Source: Actinomyces massiliensis 4401292
GTDB taxonomy: Bacteria; Actinomycetota; Actinomycetes; Actinomycetales; Actinomycetaceae
DNA: 64,000 nt
Assembly (NCBI RefSeq): GCF_000269805.1
Contig: NZ_JH711482.1
Coordinates: 162,304 to 226,303 of the forward strand
Reading direction: 5' to 3'
Below, piece after piece: positions 58,348 to 64,000 of the stretch; positions within the stretch are counted from its first letter, which is position 1; the number at the start of each line of letters is the position of its first letter. The translations under genes and the position numbers were made by a program. Under the pieces are notes generated by a model, which saw only the letters and a list, made by a program, of their open reading frames with translations, ran no database searches and was not told where the DNA came from.

Positions 58348-59564
58348 CGATCGAGACCGATATTCCTGGTGATGCGGCGGGAATTATGTCCCTGGGGTCG
58401 TGGCTCACCGCGAATCCGGGTGGCGCGGTGACAGGCGCGGGCGATGCCTTCGCTGATGCGAAGTCGTTGATCGGATCTGAATGGGAGGGCGCCACTGCCG
58501 ATGCTTTCATCTCCTCAGCCGGCCGATCGGTACAAGACTGTGACGATCTCGGTGAGTTGATTACGTCCACATCCTCAGCTATCACCGATTATGGTTGCGC
58601 CTTGAAATCTGTACAGGAAAAAATGTCAGGTATACGGGCGCAGGCAGCGGCTCAAGGTCTAACAGTTTCTGGGACGACGATATCCATGCCGACTGATGTA
58701 AATGCCTCTGACCAAAGTAAATTAAATTCCGCGTATGAAGACGCTTCTGTTCAGGCTGCTGACGCTCGTCGGGCTTACACTGAGGCGAAATCTACATTGC
58801 AATCACTGCTGCCCCAGGGTCAAGGAGGTGATAAGAGTGGTTTTGGTGCTGAAGATGCCGGTAATATTTATAAATTGTTCAGCATCGCCTTTGAAGGAGG
58901 TTCAAAGGCCTTGGTGGGCACCGCTTCAATTATAATCGGACGGTCAGTGTTGCAGCAAGGTGGAAAGCTTATCTCTGATGCGGCAAGACTTTCTGATGCG
59001 GTGCTAAAGGATCCAATAGGGTTTGGTGGTGCCAAATTTGCTAACGAGGCGCTCAATCATGCTGGTGCAATGAAAAATGAGGGTAATAATATAGTAGCCA
59101 AAATGGCGAAGGAAGGTGCGAAATTCAAAGTAGAAGCACCTTCATTCCTTGCGAAAGCCGGCAAAAGACTCCCGCTCGTCGGGCTGGCTGTTGGAACAGG
59201 CGTTGATCTCGCGAATGGTGAAAGCCCGTTGCAGGCAGGTGTTTCCAACACTGCTGCCACGGTAGTTGGAGTCGGGGCGGGAGGGATCGCCGAGGCGGGC
59301 TCAACCATTTTAGCATCAGCGGCGTTGGGCGCTGCAGGCGGCTCCGTTGTTCCTGGCGTTGGTACTGCTGTTGGCTTGGCGGCGGGATTTGTTGCCGGTA
59401 CCGCAGCGGCGATCTTCACCGATAAGACGGTCGATTCCATGATGGAGGATCATCAGGGTGTTGGTCATGCTATGAGGGAGGGTGGCGAGGCTGTTAAGGA
59501 TACAGCTTGCGATATTGGAAAATCAGTATGGAAAGGAGCAAAATGGCTGGCAGGTGCAGGATGA
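58344..59564 (+). CDS. WXG-headed protein with C-terminal glycine zipper, putative type VII effector toxin
   Basis: A 406-residue protein. The N-terminal 150 residues are helical, with Trp47-Glu-Gly49 in SEWEGATADAF, the W-x-G turn of WXG100 secretion domains. Residues 276-358 are a Gly/Ala/Val-rich hydrophobic region that includes a regular zipper, Gly340-x3-Gly344-x3-Gly348-x3-Gly352. A short amphipathic end follows (KSVWKGAKWLAGAG). Glycine zippers form pores in membranes; the streptococcal type VII toxin TelE works this way. Pore formation is inferred from this layout and from the two membrane proteins encoded after it. Base use is clearly AT-richer than in core genes. No catalytic toxin domain is recognised. 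Confidence 0.65.
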   Translation: MTIETDIPGDAAGIMSLGSWLTANPGGAVTGAGDAFADAKSLIGSEWEGATADAFISSAGRSVQDCDDLGELITSTSSAITDYGCALKSVQEKMSGIRAQAAAQGLTVSGTTISMPTDVNASDQSKLNSAYEDASVQAADARRAYTEAKSTLQSLLPQGQGGDKSGFGAEDAGNIYKLFSIAFEGGSKALVGTASIIIGRSVLQQGGKLISDAARLSDAVLKDPIGFGGAKFANEALNHAGAMKNEGNNIVAKMAKEGAKFKVEAPSFLAKAGKRLPLVGLAVGTGVDLANGESPLQAGVSNTAATVVGVGAGGIAEAGSTILASAALGAAGGSVVPGVGTAVGLAAGFVAGTAAAIFTDKTVDSMMEDHQGVGHAMREGGEAVKDTACDIGKSVWKGAKWLAGAG

Positions 59565-59570
59565 TGGACA

Positions 59571-60449
59571 ATGAATAATCCTGAAGTTACGCCGATCGCG
59601 GTTGCTGGAATCGTCTTTCTGGCAGTCTTCGGAGTCTTGATCGCGTATATGGGGGTCAATGAAGATCTGCCAAACTTTACGCTTATGGGAACATCATTGT
59701 TCATCTTGTCTGTATCGGGATCTGTCTCCCTATTAATTGACCGCTTTGCTTCGCGAGCCATGCCGAAATCACGCATCGCTAGAATAGAAGATGGTGTGGC
59801 TATGCGGCCACATCGAGTATCCACTGTGCGCCTCGCGTTAAATGCATTGGGTGCTTCTTCATCCGTAACATTTCTGGCATCTTTTGTTCCCATCGTGAGG
59901 GTCTTCCCGGGTTCGCTCTTCACCATGGTAATCGATGTGCCCATTTTTGTTGGTCTTCTTCTCTTCGTATTTTTTATGCTGCGGAGGCGCTATTCTGTGG
60001 GTCCAATATTTTTTGGTTTTCATGGTTTCGCCTGGTCCGTATATGGGTGGTCTTTCTCCGTGGGATGGAATGATCTTCTCTGGATTAATTCGTTTGGAGA
60101 TTGGCGACAATCTCCCCATTATGTCACGATCGCTACGTATCCCGGAGCCATCGTTGCGAGGCCTAAGGTTCCCCGTTTCGTCTATCACCGCCGTGTACCA
60201 TGGGAAAATGTGGCTCCTGGAATGCAAGCTCTTGACATTCAGTGTGGACCTCAGTTTTTGGACGTCCCTCCGATGTATGTGGAGAACCTGATCAGGTTCT
60301 TCATTGAGCATCCCGAAGACCGCGTCAGGCTCTCCCAACAAGAAGGGTTGGAATTGGTCCAGAGTTTTTTCATGGACGGAGCTCAGGACGACGCCACGCA
60401 CAACCTGACCGCAAGCAGAGAAGAGGACATGTGGGGAGGTGTGCTGTAA
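59571..60449 (+). CDS. Four-helix membrane protein, candidate immunity protein A
   Basis: A 292-residue protein with four transmembrane segments in two pairs (about residues 6-28, 36-56, 87-109 and 115-136) and a cytosolic C-terminal domain of about 140 residues. That domain has a beta-rich middle (YVTIATYPGAIVARP, VPWENVAPG) and a helical end (VENLIRFFIEHPEDRVRL). The layout is shared with the next gene. It starts six bases after the glycine-zipper gene. Membrane immunity proteins commonly follow pore-forming toxins; this role is inferred. Confidence 0.6.
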   Translation: MNNPEVTPIAVAGIVFLAVFGVLIAYMGVNEDLPNFTLMGTSLFILSVSGSVSLLIDRFASRAMPKSRIARIEDGVAMRPHRVSTVRLALNALGASSSVTFLASFVPIVRVFPGSLFTMVIDVPIFVGLLLFVFFMLRRRYSVGPIFFGFHGFAWSVYGWSFSVGWNDLLWINSFGDWRQSPHYVTIATYPGAIVARPKVPRFVYHRRVPWENVAPGMQALDIQCGPQFLDVPPMYVENLIRFFIEHPEDRVRLSQQEGLELVQSFFMDGAQDDATHNLTASREEDMWGGVL

Positions 60450-61264
60450 TATCTTACGTGCCTGAAAAGCGGAATTATCAGGATCACTCCTATCGTCGGA
60501 AAATTGGTAAGGGTGACCGGTTTGGTAGCTGGGCTGCCATCCTCTGCATGCCTGCGGTGTCGGTTTTTATAGTGACAGCATTTTTTTTCTGGGATTCGAG
60601 AGCGACGCTTAATAATTTCGCTCTTGCGGCGGGTGCCTTGATCCTGTTCGGTAGTATTTTGCACGCTAATGGTGAGTGGCAAGAATACTTCGTGGTCGAG
60701 TCTTATTTAACCTGGTATCCTCTCGTCGAAAAGAATGTTGAAGGGGTTTTCCTAAAAGGGGGGGCAGGGCCGGACAATCTACTCCCGCCATTGCTCAGAA
60801 GCGCTGGATTATCAATCGGAGTGCTGGGATTTTCTGTCTTGCTCGAGTCTGGGGAAGAGTATATTCCTGTGGAGATCACCATCGGCTTCTTTCTTGCTGT
60901 CGCAGGGCTTACTATCTGGGCCATAAGCCTATGGTCGAAGCGTCGCCAGCGCTCCCTGTATCCAGGTGACATTGTCGTCAATGAAAAGGGGCTGAGCCAA
61001 CAGTACGGTAGGCGCAAGGCTGCGGCCAGGTGGGAAGACCTTAATGGCAGATTTACGCTGGTCAAGACTCGTCGAAATGAAATAATTTTAAAGCTTGCGT
61101 TGCGCCCGGCCCCGGGGTGGAAGTCGTCAATAGATCTGTGGGTCTCACCAGTAACATCCAATGCATCTATTCTGGTCGATCTGGTCCGTTTGTGCTACCG
61201 AGATCCATCAATGCGGGATACGGCGGCCCTCTACTCGAGGTTCTCTGGATTCCTGTTGCCCTAG
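60431..61264 (+). CDS. Four-helix membrane protein, candidate immunity protein B
   Basis: A 277-residue protein with the same plan as its neighbour: four transmembrane segments (around SWAAILCMPAVSVFIVTAFF, NFALAAGALILFGSILH, GLSIGVLGFSVLL and IGFFLAVAGLTIWAISLW). A PH-like cytosolic part follows (GDIVVNEKGLSQQYGRRKAA, ARWEDLNGRF) and ends in a helix with LVRLCYRDPSMRD. The GTG at 60431 overlaps the previous gene by 19 bases and follows AAGAGG; a GTG at 60458 is an alternative. The frame contains a run of eight T (60581-60588) and seven G (60758-60764), possible slippage sites. Confidence 0.6.
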   Translation: MGRCAVISYVPEKRNYQDHSYRRKIGKGDRFGSWAAILCMPAVSVFIVTAFFFWDSRATLNNFALAAGALILFGSILHANGEWQEYFVVESYLTWYPLVEKNVEGVFLKGGAGPDNLLPPLLRSAGLSIGVLGFSVLLESGEEYIPVEITIGFFLAVAGLTIWAISLWSKRRQRSLYPGDIVVNEKGLSQQYGRRKAAARWEDLNGRFTLVKTRRNEIILKLALRPAPGWKSSIDLWVSPVTSNASILVDLVRLCYRDPSMRDTAALYSRFSGFLLP

Positions 61265-61448
61265 GTGGCGATTTGGATGAACATCCTACGTTCTGAGAGA
61301 GCGCACGATTGGAGCCGCCCTGCACGGCTCAATAAAATGGCTGAGGCCATCGCCGACCGGGCGTCCTGCGCCGGTGCTTCTGACGTCCCTTGAGAAGGCT
61401 TATCTGCCGTCCAGGTCCCCATCCGTTCGGCTGGGCGGCGGGCATAGA

Positions 61449-61481
61449 AAAGGCCCAGGACCATTCGGGTCCTGGGCCTTT
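61449..61481 (-). terminator. Terminator of the metallothionein operon
   Basis: AAAGGCCCAGGACC at 61449-61462 and GGTCCTGGGCCTTT at 61468-61481 form a perfect 14-pair stem with a 5-base loop. On the minus strand it is followed by TTTTC, so it serves the operon reading leftward; it may also stop transcripts from the cassette on the plus strand. Confidence 0.85.
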
Positions 61482-61518
61482 CCACTGAAGCGCGGCGCCT
61501 CTTGAAGCGCGACGCCTC

Positions 61519-61842
61519 TCAGGCCGCGTGGTGGCAGGTGGCGCAGCTGCAGTCCTCGCAGGTGCAGGAGGAGCAGGAGTCCGAGCAGTGCTCACAGCTG
61601 CAGGTGTTGTGGTTGCAGGTGGGGCAGCTGCAGTCCGTGCACTCGCACACGGCGCAGGAGTCCGAGCAGTGCTCACAGGAACAGGTGTCGCACTCGTCGT
61701 AGTGGCCGTTGTCCTCGCGGTGGGCGTGGCCGTCGTGGATGTAGTCGACGTGGTCGTTGTGGATGACGGCGAGGTGACCGCAGTCCGGACCGTGCGTGTG
61801 GTGGTGGGCCTCAGCGGGGCGGTGCTCAGTGGTGGCAGTCAT
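61519..61842 (-). CDS. His-headed, two-repeat metallothionein-like protein
   Basis: A 107-residue protein with 20 Cys and 15 or more His. Residues 13-48 are His-rich (HHHTHGPDCGH, DHVDYIHDGHAH). Residues 51-103 hold two copies of a cysteine module: Cys54, 56, 59, 63, 66, 68, 71, 73, 76 align one-to-one with Cys81, 83, 86, 90, 93, 95, 98, 100, 103 at a spacing of 27. It most likely buffers zinc, cadmium or copper in the cytosol. No signal peptide. ATG at 61842 follows AAGGAG and overlaps the repressor gene by 17 bases. I do not recognise this exact cysteine pattern from described bacterial metallothioneins such as SmtA, whose Cys are fewer. Confidence 0.85.
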   Translation of the reverse strand: MTATTEHRPAEAHHHTHGPDCGHLAVIHNDHVDYIHDGHAHREDNGHYDECDTCSCEHCSDSCAVCECTDCSCPTCNHNTCSCEHCSDSCSSCTCEDCSCATCHHAA

Positions 61843-62155
61843 GATCGTGCTCCTTGGTATGTCTGAGTGCGTCGAGGAAGATCGACGTGACGTGGTCATC
61901 GATGAGGGAGTAGCTGTTCCTCCTGCCGTCACGGACGGCCTCCACCAGGTGGGCTTCCCTCAGTACCCGCAAATGATGCGAGACCAGCGGTTGAGAGGCC
62001 TCTAGAAGCTCGACGAGCTCGGTAACGTCCGCGGGTGATTCGGTCAGTCGGTAGACGATGCTTGCCCTCATCGGGTGTGCGAGTGCCTTGAACAGGTGAA
62101 CGACTGGGGAGTCGTTCCTCAGGAGCGCCCCAGATGGCGTCTCGGCATCTCGCAT
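61826..62155 (-). CDS. ArsR/SmtB-family zinc-responsive repressor
   Basis: A 109-residue winged-helix protein with the ArsR core LFKALAHPMRASIVYRL and the recognition helix QPLVSHHLRVLREAHLV. The alpha-5 metal site Asp86-x-His88-x10-His99-x2-Glu102 matches that of SmtB (Asp104, His106, His117, Glu120), which binds zinc between subunits. The alpha-3N cysteine pair of cadmium sensors is missing (ELVELL context has no Cys). The end adds HDHDCHH. It should repress this operon until zinc rises. The ATG at 62155 lies close behind the -10, so the mRNA may be leaderless. It overlaps the metallothionein gene. Confidence 0.92.
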   Translation of the reverse strand: MRDAETPSGALLRNDSPVVHLFKALAHPMRASIVYRLTESPADVTELVELLEASQPLVSHHLRVLREAHLVEAVRDGRRNSYSLIDDHVTSIFLDALRHTKEHDHDCHH

Positions 62156-62160
62156 AAGAC

Positions 62161-62190
62161 TATTTTTATATCAAAGAATCTTGATGTCAA
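62161..62190 (-). promoter_or_regulatory. Promoter and operator of the repressor-metallothionein operon
   Basis: The inverted repeat ATATCAA-6-TTGATGT at 62168-62187 (one mismatch) is of the type bound by ArsR/SmtB repressors. On the minus strand TTGACA (62190-62185) is a full -35 consensus, and TATAAA (62170-62165) a near-consensus -10 with a short spacer of 14 bases; ATAAAA would give 15. The operator covers the spacer. The short spacer could mean that the promoter is weak without a change in DNA shape. Confidence 0.7.
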
Positions 62191-62339
62191 GTGGGCGTGC
62201 GCTTCCCGACGCCTCCGGTGCTGGGCTCCGGTAGCTGAGGCAGTGTGTGTGGTCGAGTGCTCGGATGGTCGCCTGCCAAGGGTTGAGGTGTCCGGATTCG
62301 AGGGCATGAGCCTCTGGCGAGCCTACGTCAAGCTCGCCT

Positions 62340-62912
62340 TCAGGCTCGACGGGGCCGGTGCCTGCGCCGGAAGCCGATCAGGGCAACGGTCAAAGCAATC
62401 GGCCACAGCAGCATGGGGGAGTAGCACAGGGCAAAGATGATGGTCTGCGTGGTGCTCATGCCCTGGGCGGGGGTCCATCCCGGCGGCTGTTGGAGCAGCG
62501 CTATTGGGAACAGGGTCGCTACGCTGAAGATGATGATGTATAGAAGTGCATTCCCCAGTGCGCCTGCCATGAGGGGCAGCTTGGGGTTAATGCCCCTGCT
62601 GCCCAGGACCGGCACCCACCTCGGCACTTCTTCGCCCCATCGGCGGCACAGTCCGAGGCAGAGCAGAGCTGAGCCGATTTGGACCAGCTCCAGGACCACG
62701 ACGTAAGCGATCGCCCCTGCGCTCTCGCGGTAGCGGTAGGCCTGGCCGAACCCCACATCCGCTCCTACCATCATCGCCACCCGCCAGGCCGCGGAGGGTA
62801 ACGCGCTCAGAAAGGCCAGCCAGCAGGCGGCCCTTGCCCAGGGCTGGACCGGTGGCGAGGGGGAAGGGGTAATCAACGGAAATAGACTAGAAATTCTAGA
62901 ACGCATATTCAA
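62340..62912 (-). CDS. Four-helix membrane protein of unknown function
   Basis: A 190-residue protein with about four transmembrane segments (ACWLAFLSALPSAAW, AIAYVVVLELVQIGSALLCL, GALGNALLYIIIFSVATLF, LCYSPMLLWPIALTVALIGF) and a basic C-terminus. I do not recognise the family. It is divergent from a TetR-type regulator and may be its target. The start is TTG at 62912 or ATG at 62906; the ribosome site is not clear. A palindrome CTAGAA-A-TTCTAG at 62887-62899 lies just inside the gene. Confidence 0.6.
   Translation of the reverse strand: MNMRSRISSLFPLITPSPSPPVQPWARAACWLAFLSALPSAAWRVAMMVGADVGFGQAYRYRESAGAIAYVVVLELVQIGSALLCLGLCRRWGEEVPRWVPVLGSRGINPKLPLMAGALGNALLYIIIFSVATLFPIALLQQPPGWTPAQGMSTTQTIIFALCYSPMLLWPIALTVALIGFRRRHRPRRA
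62887..62899. promoter_or_regulatory. 13-base palindrome between divergent genes, possible TetR operator
   Basis: CTAGAA-A-TTCTAG is a perfect palindrome around a single central base, in a short AT-rich stretch next to the TetR gene start at 62936. It falls within the first codons of the membrane protein as annotated. Operator role is inferred from position only. Confidence 0.35.
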
Positions 62913-62935
62913 AAATTAACTTGTACCCTCCCCCT

Positions 62936-63523
62936 ATGGCAAGACCCGCGAAGTTCAGCCTTGATGACCTGCTCGACGCTGCCGGTCGCGTCCTCCTGGA
63001 GAAGGGGCGCGATATCACCATGGCTCAGATCGCCGATGCCGCGGGCGCCCCGACCGGTTCGGTCTACCACCGCTTCGCATCTCGCGAGGAGCTCCTCATC
63101 CGCTTGTGGTTGCGATCCATCAAACGATTCCAAGTCGGCTTCATCCGTGCTGGGGAGCGGGAGGAGGCGCGGCGCGCCGTGATCGAGATGGCGCTGTGCG
63201 TGCCGCGGTTCTGCCGCAAGCATCCGGCCGATGCCAAGGCGACGACGCTCTACCGGCAGGAGGACTTGCTCGCCACCACCAGCGGCGACTTGCGCAACGA
63301 GGTCGAGTCCCTCAACGAGGACATTGATGCCGTTACCGAAAACCTGGGGGTGCGGCGCTATGGGACGATCAACGAGCGCCGTCGGGCGCTGCTGTACGTT
63401 GCGACGCGGATAAGCCCCTACGGCCTCGTGCGTCCCTTCATCGGTGCGGAGATCCCCTCCTGGATCGACGATGCCGTTGCGGCCAGCGCTGGAGCGATCG
63501 CCGACTTGGGCGATGAGTCATAG
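62936..63523 (+). CDS. TetR-family transcriptional regulator
   Basis: A 195-residue regulator. The N-terminal helix-turn-helix is clear (SLDDLLDAAGRVLLEKG, TMAQIADAAGAPTGSVYHRF), and the C-terminal ligand domain is helical with no recognised ligand. ATG at 62936 begins MARPAKFS and has no ribosome site; TTAACT at 62916-62921 could be a -10 element, giving a very short leader. Divergent from the membrane protein at 62340. Confidence 0.9.
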   Translation: MARPAKFSLDDLLDAAGRVLLEKGRDITMAQIADAAGAPTGSVYHRFASREELLIRLWLRSIKRFQVGFIRAGEREEARRAVIEMALCVPRFCRKHPADAKATTLYRQEDLLATTSGDLRNEVESLNEDIDAVTENLGVRRYGTINERRRALLYVATRISPYGLVRPFIGAEIPSWIDDAVAASAGAIADLGDES

Positions 63524-63565
63524 CCGGAGCTGTGTGAGCGCAGTCACCAGAGGTAGGCTGAAGGC

Positions 63566-64000
63566 ATGTCACGTTATATCGAGTTGCACCCGGTCAACCC
63601 ACAGGCACGTCTGGTCGAGAAGGTGGTGGACAAGCTGCGTGAGGGCGGCTTGATCGCCTATCCCACCGACTCGGGCTACGCCCTGGCCTGTGCTCCTGGG
63701 AATAAGGAGGGGCTGGACCGCATCCGCGCTATTCGTCAGCTCGACAGCAAACACAATTTCACGTTCGTGTGTGCCAGCTTCGCCCAAGTCGGTCCGGTGG
63801 CGATCGTCGGGAACAACGCCTTCCGCCTCATCAAGCGCCTGACCCCCGGGCCGTGGACCTTCATCCTCAAGGGCACCAAGGACGTGCCCAGGATGACGCT
63901 CAATCCGAAGAAGCACACGCTGGGCGTGCGCATCCCGAACCATGCGATCACCCAGGCCCTCGTCGCCGGCTTCGACGCCCCCATCCTGTCGTCGACCCTC
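63566..64000 (+). CDS. YciO-type Sua5/YrdC domain protein, 5' part
   Basis: The first 145 residues of a gene that runs off the right edge. MSRYIELHPVNPQARLVEKV, LIAYPTDSGYALACAPGN, RAIRQLDSKHNFTFVCASF, LTPGPWTFILKGTKDVPR and TLGVRIPNHAITQALVAG match E. coli YciO closely. The family shares the fold of the TsaC/Sua5 threonylcarbamoyl-AMP synthases that feed tRNA t6A modification; YciO itself may be a related enzyme with weak or different activity. ATG at 63566. Confidence 0.92.
   Translation, partial: MSRYIELHPVNPQARLVEKVVDKLREGGLIAYPTDSGYALACAPGNKEGLDRIRAIRQLDSKHNFTFVCASFAQVGPVAIVGNNAFRLIKRLTPGPWTFILKGTKDVPRMTLNPKKHTLGVRIPNHAITQALVAGFDAPILSSTL

Noticed and set aside
62156-62339. Search for a plus-strand gene divergent from the zinc repressor
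   Set aside because: No frame with a ribosome site or recognisable product before the end of the neighbouring minus-strand gene.

Overview
The window is high-GC actinobacterial chromosome, most likely from a member of the Actinomycetaceae (Actinomyces or Schaalia type). Evidence: start codons are often GTG, short translational overlaps are frequent, and several gene neighbourhoods match the actinobacterial core (DUF3000-rnd near dxs; thrS-HIT-pgsA-patA-pimA-NUDIX-yebC; ruvCAB-yajC-secDF-apt-relA; MBL hydrolase-hisS-aspS). An oxygen-sensitive pyruvate formate-lyase set points to a facultative or anaerobic fermentative life. The genus is an inference from gene content; no 16S gene is present.

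Layout. 1-8364: a partial S9 peptidase, dxs, a pyruvate formate-lyase locus whose glycyl-radical domain is a separate small gene, then rnd and a DUF3000 gene. 8558-15450 (minus): glgX-treY-treZ, a route from glycogen to trehalose. 15607-15752: tRNA-Gly and tRNA-Val. 15991-18470: an ATP-grasp ligase and a FemX-like transferase, probably for peptidoglycan cross-bridges. 18556-26646: thrS, an AP4A-phosphorylase-like HIT protein and a phosphatidylinositol mannoside operon, followed by a small membrane protein, a PrsW protease and a NUDIX enzyme. 26761-36927: yebC, ruvCAB, yajC-secD-secF, apt and relA. 36918-47506: an AbiEi-like protein, a DUF349 protein, an ABC-F ATPase, an MBL hydrolase, hisS and two tandem membrane GTPases. 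47611-52026 (minus): a cation/proton antiporter and a DEAD-box RNA helicase. 52801-57515: two surface proteins with repetitive stalks, then aspS.

The accessory end (57575-63523) differs in character. Base composition drops visibly after the aspS terminator, and a five-gene cassette follows: an SseB/SAV_915-like protein, a small helical WXG100-like partner, a WXG-headed protein with a C-terminal glycine zipper, and two four-helix membrane proteins. This looks like an orphan type VII secretion effector module with membrane immunity proteins. Next is a compact metal-resistance operon: a SmtB/CzrA-type repressor with an intact alpha-5 zinc site, followed by a His-headed metallothionein made of two aligned nine-cysteine repeats. 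A divergent TetR/membrane-protein pair and a partial YciO gene close the window.

The main candidates for new biology are the glycine-zipper cassette, the repressor-metallothionein pair and the split pyruvate formate-lyase.
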